A DNA stretch of 39,237 bases from an uncultured Lachnospiraceae bacterium. GTDB lineage: Bacteria > Bacillota > Clostridia > Lachnospirales > Lachnospiraceae. The notes under the pieces were generated by a model. That model did not search any database and was not told the DNA's origin. It was given only the letters and a program-made list of their open reading frames with translations. The stretch's first letter is position 1. Every line of letters begins with the position of its first letter. The position numbers and the translations under genes were made by a program. The stretch is from positions 1-39,237 of the forward strand of contig URRQ01000022.1 of the NCBI GenBank assembly GCA_900550235.1, written 5' to 3'. This document shows positions 1 through 6,923 of this stretch, piece by piece.

Positions 1-9
1 TTTTCTCAT
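1..9 (-). CDS. Start of a leftward gene cut by the window edge
   Basis: On the minus strand an ATG at 9-7 opens Met-Arg-Lys and runs off the window. A good ribosome site, AAAGGA, lies about 8 bases upstream of it on that strand (about 18-23). An in-frame ATG at 18-16 is too close to that site to be the start. Nothing can be said about the product. Because the neighbour at 115 looks like part of a GH32 sugar hydrolase, a sugar regulator or transporter would be plausible, but that is a guess. Confidence 0.4.
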
Positions 10-86
10 AGCGCTCATCCTTTCTTTGATAACACTATTTTACCATACATCATCTTAAAAATATATAGTAGAAATTTAATTTATTC

Positions 87-92
87 TATACT
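87..92 (+). promoter_or_regulatory. Candidate -10 box for the 115-414 ORF
   Basis: TATACT sits 23 bases before the ATG at 115, leaving room for a short leader that carries the ribosome site AGAGGAA. There is no convincing -35 box at the proper distance (64-69 reads TATAGT). The rest of 10-114 is AT-rich and must also hold the leftward promoter of the edge gene; TAAAAT read on the minus strand around 38-44 is a weak candidate. Confidence 0.3.
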
Positions 93-114
93 AGCATTTA
101 GTAGAGGAAATCAA

Positions 115-414
115 ATGGTATCTATTAACAAATTACCAGCACCATTGGATCCATTTTGGTCAACACTTTCTGGAAAACCAATTATTCCTGCTGAAGTAGA
201 TGGTCCAAGAGTTTGTGAAAAAACATTTCCATTTAAAGATGGAGATATCATAAATGTAAAGTGTGTATTAACAGACACAATGATAGAAATTTTTGTAGGG
301 GAGCAGGTGGCATTTTCATACAGAACCTATGAAAAGAGAGCTTGTAGAATAGGTGTGTTTGCACAGGATTGTAATGTGGAATATCATAATATTGAATTTA
401 CTTATAATAAATAG
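115..414 (+). CDS. Isolated C-terminal beta-sandwich domain, GH32-like (probable remnant)
   Basis: The 99-residue product resembles only the C-terminal beta-sandwich domain of family 32 glycoside hydrolases (beta-fructosidases, levanases). Residues 45-99 carry the typical run: a 'VKC' strand, 'IEIFVGEQVAFSYR', then 'GVFAQDCNVEYHNIEF'. Family members are usually near 480-500 residues, with the catalytic propeller first; none of that propeller is present, and the upstream 114 bases are non-coding. The ORF still has a good ribosome site (AGAGGAA, 6 bases before ATG) and is followed by a hairpin. It could be a gene remnant with a new start, or a stand-alone carbohydrate-binding sandwich protein. 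No signal peptide is visible. Domain assignment is from pattern memory, so moderate confidence. Confidence 0.55.
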   Translation: MVSINKLPAPLDPFWSTLSGKPIIPAEVDGPRVCEKTFPFKDGDIINVKCVLTDTMIEIFVGEQVAFSYRTYEKRACRIGVFAQDCNVEYHNIEFTYNK

Positions 415-440
415 AATTAATTAAATGGATTAATATTCAA

Positions 441-467
441 CAGCCGATATCTTGAGGATATCGGCTG
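441..467. terminator. Hairpin between the GH32-like ORF and the LysR gene
   Basis: An 11-bp perfect stem (CAGCCGATATC / GATATCGGCTG) with a 5-base loop lies between two convergent genes. The plus-strand tail is only moderately T-rich (CATTTTGCAT), and the minus-strand tail is TTGAATATTA. It probably works as a bidirectional terminator. Confidence 0.6.
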
Positions 468-544
468 CATTTTGCATAAAAAAATATAAACTACCTTAAT
501 AAAGGAAAAATAAAAGTTTAGTTTGTAGTAAATACCTGACATCA

Positions 545-1435
545 TCAGTGTAGCGTTGTCGCTAATCCATGTATCATATCACTAAAGTCTTGCATCTGTG
601 TCGTAAAGGGGTGATTCTGATTGTAGCACAGATAGAAGTAGCGATTCATATTCAAGGACTCTACAGGGCAGATTTTTACTTCTCCTTTTTGGTCATATTT
701 TTTGACGCAACGATAGGACATGATTCCGAGTCCCAAGTTATGGCGCACAGCATCAATAATGGCAGAGCTGCTGCAGCACTCCCATTTTGTAACAAACGGA
801 ACGTGGTGTGTGAGCATCAGATTTTCAAAGATAGCCCGCGTTCCGCTTCCTCGCTCGCGCATGATAAAATTTTGATTGGCAAGATCTTCAATTTGAATGG
901 AAGATTTTTGTGCAAAAGGATGATCCGGACCGCAAATGATCTCCAAATGATCGTGGAATACAGGCTCGGTATGGATTTCTTTTCTTAAAATAATTCCTTC
1001 TACGAGAGCAAGATCCAGTTCGTTGTGCATCATACGATGTTCCAACAGCCTTGTATTATCGATGTATACGGAAACGTCTATATCCGGGTACTCTTCATTT
1101 AACAAAGTAATGAGTTCGCTAATGAGTGTATTTCCGATAGTAAGCGTGGCGCCGATTTTTAGGGGACGCTGTTCGTGAAGATTTTTCATCTCCTGATCCA
1201 AGCCCTCATGAAGGGCGATGATTTCTTTTGCACGTCTTAGTAAAAGCATACCTGCCGGCGTGATTTTCAGTTCTTTATTATGCCGTTCGAATAAAATCGT
1301 GTCGTATTCTTTTTCCAGGTCAATGATCGTCTGACTGACTGTTGGCTGCGCAATATAAAGTTTGCTGGCAGCCAAATTCATTTTTTTATACTCTGCCACA
1401 GCGGCAAAGATTTCCAATTGTCTGAATGTAGCCAT
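545..1435 (-). CDS. LysR-family transcriptional regulator
   Basis: The 296-residue product has the standard LysR layout: a winged helix-turn-helix at about 3-62 ('FRQLEIFAAVAEYKKMNLAA', then 'QPTVSQTIIDLE'), a linker helix, and a two-lobed effector-binding domain from about 90 ('LKIGATLTIGNTLI') to the end. The length is normal. It starts at ATG 1435 behind AAGGG. It is divergent from, and shares a 160-base control region with, the sulfite reductase/siroheme operon, the usual position for a LysR activator of its neighbour; CysL/CysB-type regulators of sulfur assimilation belong to this family. The effector and exact target are inferred from position only. Confidence 0.9.
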   Translation of the reverse strand: MATFRQLEIFAAVAEYKKMNLAASKLYIAQPTVSQTIIDLEKEYDTILFERHNKELKITPAGMLLLRRAKEIIALHEGLDQEMKNLHEQRPLKIGATLTIGNTLISELITLLNEEYPDIDVSVYIDNTRLLEHRMMHNELDLALVEGIILRKEIHTEPVFHDHLEIICGPDHPFAQKSSIQIEDLANQNFIMRERGSGTRAIFENLMLTHHVPFVTKWECCSSSAIIDAVRHNLGLGIMSYRCVKKYDQKGEVKICPVESLNMNRYFYLCYNQNHPFTTQMQDFSDMIHGLATTLH

Positions 1436-1595
1436 AGTTTTACCCTTTATCTTCAGTATAGTTTTTTTCCTATATTACATATTAAATATTACTATTTTAC
1501 AAAGAAATATACAAGTAGTATGATGAATGAGAATGATAGTGTGAGCAGGAAAAGACGGACCAGAAGATTGGCAATGAAAAATGGAGGAGTTTAAA
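1436..1595. promoter_or_regulatory. Divergent control region of LysR gene and sulfite/siroheme operon
   Basis: About 145 AT-rich bases separate the two divergent genes. The stretch 1470-1500 (CTATATTACATATTAAATA and onward) contains short interrupted dyads of the T-N11-A kind that LysR proteins bind, but no single box is clear. A possible rightward -10 is TATGAT near 1519. The ribosome site of the first operon gene, GGAGGAG, is at 1583-1589. Confidence 0.4.
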
Positions 1596-3224
1596 ATGAA
1601 AGTATTAGTTCTTGGCGGTGTTGCAGCAGGTACAAAGGTAGCGGCAAAATTGATGCGTGAAGACAGAAGTAATGAAGTGATCGTGTTGAATAAGGGAGAG
1701 AATATCTCTTATGCAGGTTGTGGACTTCCTTACTATGTGGGACATGTGATTGAGGAGAAGGAGCAGTTGATCGTAAATACTCCTGAAAAATATGAAAAAT
1801 TAACAGGGGTGAAGGTGTATACAGGAACGGAAGCTATTGCAGTAAAACCAGAGGAGAAGACGGTTGTTGCAAAAGATGTAAACACAGGGGAAGAAACGAT
1901 TTATACTTATGATAAACTGGTCATTGCTGTTGGAGCAAGTCCGGCAAAACCACCGATTGAAGGCGTAGACCTTGAGAATGTATTTTTTGTAAGAACACCA
2001 GAGGATGCAATCCGTATCCGTAATCTTGTAGATACAGGAAATGTGAAAAAAGCAGTTGTGGTAGGCGCAGGTTATATCGGGTTAGAGATTGCGGAGAACT
2101 TAAAAGCGCAGGGCATTCGTCCGTTTGTATTGGATATGGTTCCGCAGATTCTTGCACCGGGCTTTGACAAGGAGATGGCGGACTATGTAGAAGGAAAGCT
2201 TGTGGAAGCAGGAATTCCGGTTGTGACAGGTGTGCAGGTAACGGGAATCGAGGGTGACGGAAAAGTAGAGAAAGTTCTGACTTCCAAGAAGGCATACAAA
2301 GCAGATATGGTTGTGATGAGCGCAGGAATCCGTCCGAACACAGCATTTCTTGCAGATACAGGAATCGAGATGTTCAAAGGAACGATTTTGACAAATACAT
2401 TTGGACAGACAAACATTCCGGATATCTATGCGGCAGGAGATTGTGCGATGGTACACAATGCCATTACAGGAAAAGCCGCATGGTCTCCGATGGGATCTAC
2501 TGCGAACATTGCAGGACGTCTGATTGCACAGAACATTATGGGAAAAGGATTGGAATACCGTGGAGTCCTTGGAACGGCAGTATGTAAGCTTCCGGGAGTC
2601 AATGTGGGAAGAACAGGACTTACAGAGGCGCAGGCAAAGGAAGAAGGCTTCCAGCCGGTGAGCGTGATCACAGTAGTGGACGATAAAGCACATTACTATG
2701 CGGGTGCGTCTACATTTATTATAAAAATGATCGCAGACAAAGAATCCCTTCGTTTACTTGGCGTTCAGGTGATTGGTTCCGGCGCAGTAGACAAGATTGT
2801 GGATATTGCGGTTACAGGTATTACGATGAAAGCAACATTGACGGATTTGGCAGATATGGATCTTGCTTATGCGCCGCCATTTTCTACAGCGATTCATCCG
2901 TTTGAGCATACATTGAACGTGTTGATGAATAAGATTCAAGGAAATTTTGAGACATTTACCCCGGCAGAATATGCAGCAGGAGAGGCAGAGGGATATCGTG
3001 TCGTAGACGGTTGCTTAAAACCATCGATTGAAGGGGCACCATATGTAGAGCTTACAGAAGTAGACGGCCCGGTAGACGGATTAGATCCGGAAGAAAAATT
3101 GTTGCTTGTATGTAACAAAGGAAAGAGAGCGTATTTATTGCAGAATCGTTTGAAATTCTATGGTTACAAGCATACGAAGGTATTGGAAGCAGGTATCACA
3201 TTCAATGATGTGGAAGTAGAGTAA
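1596..3224 (+). CDS. CoA-disulfide-reductase-like FAD/NAD(P)H oxidoreductase with rhodanese-like tail
   Basis: A 542-residue flavoprotein of the pyridine nucleotide-disulfide family. It has an N-terminal FAD dinucleotide fold ('VLGGVAAGTKVAAKL'), the single redox cysteine of the CoADR class (Cys42 in 'ISYAGCGLPYYVG'), the NAD(P)H fold ('VVVGAGYIGLEIAENL'), the second FAD motif ('IYAAGDCA'), a dimerisation domain, and a C-terminal rhodanese-like segment with an active-site loop CNKGKR (Cys near 506). CoADR-rhodanese fusions reduce CoA disulfide or persulfides. The start is ATG 1596, not the ATG at 1581: GGAGGAG at 1583-1589 serves 1596 and would lie inside the longer version. It is first in an operon with a siroheme sulfite reductase, so a role in supplying or handling sulfane sulfur is likely. 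The rhodanese part looks shorter than a full domain. Confidence 0.88.
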   Translation: MKVLVLGGVAAGTKVAAKLMREDRSNEVIVLNKGENISYAGCGLPYYVGHVIEEKEQLIVNTPEKYEKLTGVKVYTGTEAIAVKPEEKTVVAKDVNTGEETIYTYDKLVIAVGASPAKPPIEGVDLENVFFVRTPEDAIRIRNLVDTGNVKKAVVVGAGYIGLEIAENLKAQGIRPFVLDMVPQILAPGFDKEMADYVEGKLVEAGIPVVTGVQVTGIEGDGKVEKVLTSKKAYKADMVVMSAGIRPNTAFLADTGIEMFKGTILTNTFGQTNIPDIYAAGDCAMVHNAITGKAAWSPMGSTANIAGRLIAQNIMGKGLEYRGVLGTAVCKLPGVNVGRTGLTEAQAKEEGFQPVSVITVVDDKAHYYAGASTFIIKMIADKESLRLLGVQVIGSGAVDKIVDIAVTGITMKATLTDLADMDLAYAPPFSTAIHPFEHTLNVLMNKIQGNFETFTPAEYAAGEAEGYRVVDGCLKPSIEGAPYVELTEVDGPVDGLDPEEKLLLVCNKGKRAYLLQNRLKFYGYKHTKVLEAGITFNDVEVE

Positions 3225-3240
3225 GAGGGAGGAAATGAAC

Positions 3241-4191
3241 ATGGCATGTACAATTAAACCAGAAGATATCAAAAGAGTGAAGGCGCTCGGATTTTTAAAT
3301 AACAAAGGAACAGATTTATTCAACGGACGTATTATTACGGTAAATGGTAAGATCAATGCAGAGCAGGCTGCTGTCATTGCAGAGGCTGCAAAAAGATTTG
3401 GAAACGGAGATGTGGAATTTACAGTACGTCTTACAGTAGAAGTACGCGGAATCCATTATGATAATATCGAACCATTCCGTGAGTTTATTGCGCAGGCAGG
3501 TTTGGAGACAGGCGGTACGGGATCTTTGGTTCGTCCGGTTGTTTCTTGTAAGGGAACAACGTGTCAGTTCGGATTGTATGATACGTTTGCAGTATCCGAA
3601 AAAATCCACGAACGTTTTTATAAAGGATACCATACGGTGAAGCTTCCGCACAAATTTAAAATCGCAACAGGCGGATGCCCGAATAACTGTGTAAAACCGG
3701 ATTTGAATGATCTTGGTATTGTGGGACAGATGATTCCGCAGTTTGATGAAGATATGTGTAACGGATGTAAAAAATGTCAGATTGAAAAAGTTTGTCCGAT
3801 GAAGGCGGCAAAAGTAGAAGACGGTGTGTTGGAGATCGATCAGGAAATCTGCAATAACTGTGGACGTTGTGTGGAAAAATGTCCATTTGATGCGATTGAA
3901 GAAGGAAAACCGGGATTCAAGATCTACATCGGTGGAAGATGGGGCAAAAAGGTTGCTCATGGTATTCCGTTATCAAAAGTATTTACATCTGAAGAAGAGA
4001 TGTTAGATACAGTAGAAACAGCGATTCTTCTGTTCCGTGAACAGGGAAAGACAGGAGAACGTTTTGCAGATACGATCGCAAGAATCGGTTTTGAAGAAGT
4101 GGAAAGACAGCTTCTTTCCAGAGAAATCTTAGATAGAAAACAAGAAATCCTGGACGCAAACTTGCATACATCAGGTGGAGCGACTTGCTAA
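3241..4191 (+). CDS. Siroheme sulfite reductase-like protein with two-cluster ferredoxin domain (AsrC/dSiR-like)
   Basis: The 316-residue product has the small-subunit layout of anaerobic (AsrC-like) and dissimilatory-like sulfite reductases. The siroheme/[4Fe-4S] site is complete: Cys103 and Cys108 ('SCKGTTC', C-x5-C) plus Cys146 and Cys150 ('GGCPNNC', C-x3-C). A ferredoxin domain follows at about 171-218, with Cys173/176/179/185 and Cys204/207/210/214; the first cluster has a longer last gap (x5). The enzyme should transfer six electrons to sulfite, or to nitrite. The start at 3241 is preferred over 3235 because GAGGGAGGA ends only one base before 3235. It lies 16 bases after the flavoprotein, the likely electron or sulfur partner; no AsrA/AsrB subunits are present. 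The substrate is inferred from family and the siroheme enzyme in the same operon. Confidence 0.85.
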   Translation: MACTIKPEDIKRVKALGFLNNKGTDLFNGRIITVNGKINAEQAAVIAEAAKRFGNGDVEFTVRLTVEVRGIHYDNIEPFREFIAQAGLETGGTGSLVRPVVSCKGTTCQFGLYDTFAVSEKIHERFYKGYHTVKLPHKFKIATGGCPNNCVKPDLNDLGIVGQMIPQFDEDMCNGCKKCQIEKVCPMKAAKVEDGVLEIDQEICNNCGRCVEKCPFDAIEEGKPGFKIYIGGRWGKKVAHGIPLSKVFTSEEEMLDTVETAILLFREQGKTGERFADTIARIGFEEVERQLLSREILDRKQEILDANLHTSGGATC

Positions 4192-5180
4192 TGAAGAAGA
4201 ATCAAATGAAAAAATCTATGGCGCTTCTGTTGGCAGCTGTGATGCTCGTGTCCGGCGGATGCGGCGCTAATACGGCGAAAAAGGAAGAAGCGCCAAAGGC
4301 TCAGATAGAAGTTGTGGAGAAACAAGATGCCGGAAAAGTGACGTTTACCGATGACCTTGGACGTGAAGTAACGGTAGAGCGTCCAAAACGTGTAGCGTGT
4401 CTGATTAGCAGTTTTTCAGATATCTGGTATCAGGCAGGCGGTGTGGATCAAATCGTAGCAGCTACAAGCGCTACATGGAAATACTTAGATCTTCCGCTGA
4501 AAGAAGATGTGGTAGACTTAGGTTCTACAAAAGAGCTGAATATGGAACAGTTGATCGCGAGTGAGCCGGATTTTGTTCTGGCAAGCTGCGGAACAGACCG
4601 AAACGTGGAGTTGGAAAAATCTTTTGAACAATTGGGACTGAATGTTGCTTATTTCAATGTGGATAACTTGGAAGATTATCTTCGCGTGTTGAAAATCTGC
4701 ACCGATATTACAGGCTGTGTGGATAACTATAAGAAAAATGGAACAGATGTGGAAAAACAGGTAGAAGAGGTTCGCAAGCGTGTGGACGGTTCGAAACCGA
4801 GCGTATTATATGTGCGTGCAACCGGCAGCAGCTGTAAAGTAAAGAACAGTGAAGAAAGCGTGTTGGGTGAAATGTTGGCGGATTTGGATTGCGTTAACAT
4901 TGCAGATCAAGACGGAAGTCTATTAGAACAGCTCAGTATGGAGAAGATTGTGGAGTTAGATCCGGAGTATATCTTTGTTGTACTGCAAAGCGCGAAACCA
5001 AATGAGGCAGAGACAATGCTTGAGAATACATTATTAAGTAATCCGGCATGGAATACATTGTCTGCTGTAAAAGAAGGAAGATACCACGTTATGGATCCGA
5101 ATCTTTATAACTTAAAACCAAATGCAAGATGGGGGGAAGCTTATGAAAAGCTTGCGGACATTCTCTATCCGAAACAATAA
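4191..5180 (+). CDS. ABC importer substrate-binding lipoprotein, iron/cobalamin class
   Basis: A 329-residue lipoprotein with signal 'MKKNQMKKSMALLLAAVMLV', then 'SGGC' with acylated Cys24. Position -3 is Ser rather than the usual Leu. The mature part has the TroA/BtuF-type fold: 'VTFTDDLGREVTVERPKRVA' opens the first lobe, and a long helix joins the lobes. The family binds ferric siderophores, heme, cobalamin or metal chelates outside the cell. The ATG overlaps the stop of the sulfite reductase (TAATG), so the genes are translationally coupled; a TTG six bases earlier is less likely. The permease and ATPase follow directly. The ligand is unknown, but its place between a siroheme enzyme and the siroheme synthase suggests iron or a tetrapyrrole. 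Confidence 0.87.
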   Translation: MKKNQMKKSMALLLAAVMLVSGGCGANTAKKEEAPKAQIEVVEKQDAGKVTFTDDLGREVTVERPKRVACLISSFSDIWYQAGGVDQIVAATSATWKYLDLPLKEDVVDLGSTKELNMEQLIASEPDFVLASCGTDRNVELEKSFEQLGLNVAYFNVDNLEDYLRVLKICTDITGCVDNYKKNGTDVEKQVEEVRKRVDGSKPSVLYVRATGSSCKVKNSEESVLGEMLADLDCVNIADQDGSLLEQLSMEKIVELDPEYIFVVLQSAKPNEAETMLENTLLSNPAWNTLSAVKEGRYHVMDPNLYNLKPNARWGEAYEKLADILYPKQ

Positions 5181-6156
5181 AATCGTATTTTGGATCGGAC
5201 TGTGTGTTCTTACTGTAGTGACGATCATCGGCGGGCTGTGGATCGGTTCGGTATCTCTCTCTCCGGGAGACGTCTTTTCTGCGCTTATCGGAAAAGATAC
5301 CACTTCTACAGCAGCGAGAATTGTGTTATATACAAGGCTTCCGAGAATCTGTGCGGCTCTTCTTGCCGGAGCGGCGCTATCGGTTGCCGGAGCGATCATT
5401 CAGACAGTATTGAATAATCCGCTTGCATCTCCGGGAATCATAGGGGTAAATTCCAGTGCAGGGCTGGCGGTTGCATGTGTATGTGCAATCGCGCCTTCTG
5501 CGCAGCGATTTACTCCTTTTGTAGCATTTGCAGGCGCTTTCCTAGGCGTGACGTTTGTTATGCTCTTATCGGAAAAAACAGGCGCCTCCCGTATGACAGT
5601 GATTCTTGCCGGAGTTGCGGTATCCAACTTATTCAGCGCTGCAATTGACGGCATCGTGACGATTGTTCCGGAAGCACTTACAGGGATAACCGATTTTCGT
5701 ATCGGTGGATTTACCGGAGTGACGATGGAGCAGTTAAAACCGGCAGGGCTTTTGATTTTGGTAAGTCTATGTATTGTGTGTTCCATGTCTCAGCAGTTGG
5801 ATATTCTGGCGTTGGGTTCAGATACGGCGGCAAATCTTGGGCTTTCGGTGAAACCTGTGCGATTTTTATTTTTGCTGCTGGCAGCTGCATTAGCCGGAGC
5901 AGCAGTCAGCTTTTCGGGGTTACTAAGCTTTGTTGGTCTTGTCGTGCCTCATACGATGCGGAAACTTCGAGGGGAAACAGGACTATCCTTTTTATTGGCA
6001 TCGGCGCTTGGAGGCGCATTTTTTGTTACCCTCTGTGATCTGTTGGCGCGGGTAATCTTTTCGCCATTCGAATTACCGGTTGGAATCGTATTGGCATTTT
6101 CCGGAGCGCCGTTTTTCTTATGGATTTTGCTGAAGCAAAGAGGAGGGCACGTATGA
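5143..6156 (+). CDS. FecCD/BtuC-type ABC transporter permease
   Basis: A 337-residue membrane protein with about ten hydrophobic segments. Family landmarks are 'LPRICAALLAGAALSVAGAI' (contact helix of FecCD/BtuC permeases), 'NNPLASPGIIGVNSSAG', and the coupling region 'GLLSFVGLVVPHTMRKL'. It forms the membrane channel with the lipoprotein upstream and the ATPase downstream. The start at 5143 is chosen because GGGGGGA lies just upstream; an in-frame ATG at 5122 has no ribosome site. It therefore overlaps the end of the binding-protein gene by 38 bases, and its stop overlaps the next start as ATGA. Confidence 0.9.
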   Translation: MKSLRTFSIRNNKIVFWIGLCVLTVVTIIGGLWIGSVSLSPGDVFSALIGKDTTSTAARIVLYTRLPRICAALLAGAALSVAGAIIQTVLNNPLASPGIIGVNSSAGLAVACVCAIAPSAQRFTPFVAFAGAFLGVTFVMLLSEKTGASRMTVILAGVAVSNLFSAAIDGIVTIVPEALTGITDFRIGGFTGVTMEQLKPAGLLILVSLCIVCSMSQQLDILALGSDTAANLGLSVKPVRFLFLLLAAALAGAAVSFSGLLSFVGLVVPHTMRKLRGETGLSFLLASALGGAFFVTLCDLLARVIFSPFELPVGIVLAFSGAPFFLWILLKQRGGHV

Positions 6157-6920
6157 TTACATTAAAAAATCTTTCGGCGGGCTATGGAGAAGAGGACGTA
6201 GTAAAAGATGTATCTCTTGCTTTTGAGCTGGGAAAAGTAACTGTCCTTCTAGGTCCTAACGGCAGCGGGAAATCTACGCTTTTAAAAGCGGCGCTTGGAT
6301 TAATTCCTGCCAAAGGCGGTGAGATTTTCTATGATGGACAGGAAATCCGGCAAATGAAACGAAAGGACATTGCAAAGAAGGCGGCGTTTTTGACACAGAG
6401 TCACCCATCCTCTTCAATTCAGGCTCTTCGCATGGTGCTACATGGACGTTTTCCTTATTTATCTTATCCGAGACGATACGGAAAAGAAGATTATGCAATT
6501 GCGCGAGAAGCGATGGATCGGACAGGCTGTATCGAATATGAAGAAAAGAATATTAACACATTAAGCGGAGGACAAAGGCAGAGTGTATATTTGGCTATGG
6601 CGCTTGCGCAACAGACGGAGACCGTGTTTTTAGATGAGCCGACTACCTATTTGGATATCCAGAAGCAGATGCAGATCATGAAGATTGCCAAAGCTTTGGC
6701 AGAGAGCGGCAAGGCGGTTGTACTTGTATTGCATGATCTTGTGATGGCATTGCAGGCTGCGGATCAGATCGTTTTGTTAGAGAAAGGTAGGATGATTTGT
6801 TGTGATTCTCCGGAAAATCTTTATAAGAGTGGAAGATTGGAAGAAGTGTTTGGGGTAGAAGTTCATTGTATGAAAACACCCCACGGAGACAGATATTATT
6901 ATCAGATGCGAGAGGAATAA
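6153..6920 (+). CDS. FecE/BtuD-type ABC transporter ATPase
   Basis: The 255-residue ATPase has all required motifs: Walker A 'GPNGSGKST' (about 35-43), Q-loop 'FLTQSHPSS', signature 'LSGGQ', Walker B 'TVFLDEPTTYLD', and the switch histidine in 'VLHDL'. It powers the importer formed with the two preceding genes. The start is ATG 6153 behind AGGAGG (6141-6146); it overlaps the permease stop by four bases. Confidence 0.92.
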   Translation: MITLKNLSAGYGEEDVVKDVSLAFELGKVTVLLGPNGSGKSTLLKAALGLIPAKGGEIFYDGQEIRQMKRKDIAKKAAFLTQSHPSSSIQALRMVLHGRFPYLSYPRRYGKEDYAIAREAMDRTGCIEYEEKNINTLSGGQRQSVYLAMALAQQTETVFLDEPTTYLDIQKQMQIMKIAKALAESGKAVVLVLHDLVMALQAADQIVLLEKGRMICCDSPENLYKSGRLEEVFGVEVHCMKTPHGDRYYYQMREE

Positions 6921-6923
6921 AAA

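Noticed and set aside
569..988. 139-codon plus-strand ORF within the LysR gene
   Set aside because: Antisense to a well-supported LysR coding sequence, with no ribosome site or domain.
1921..3118. Several long antisense ORFs opposite the CoADR-like gene (up to 197 codons)
   Set aside because: They are shadows of a clearly coding strand: no ribosome sites, Cys- or Ser-rich compositions, no recognisable domains.
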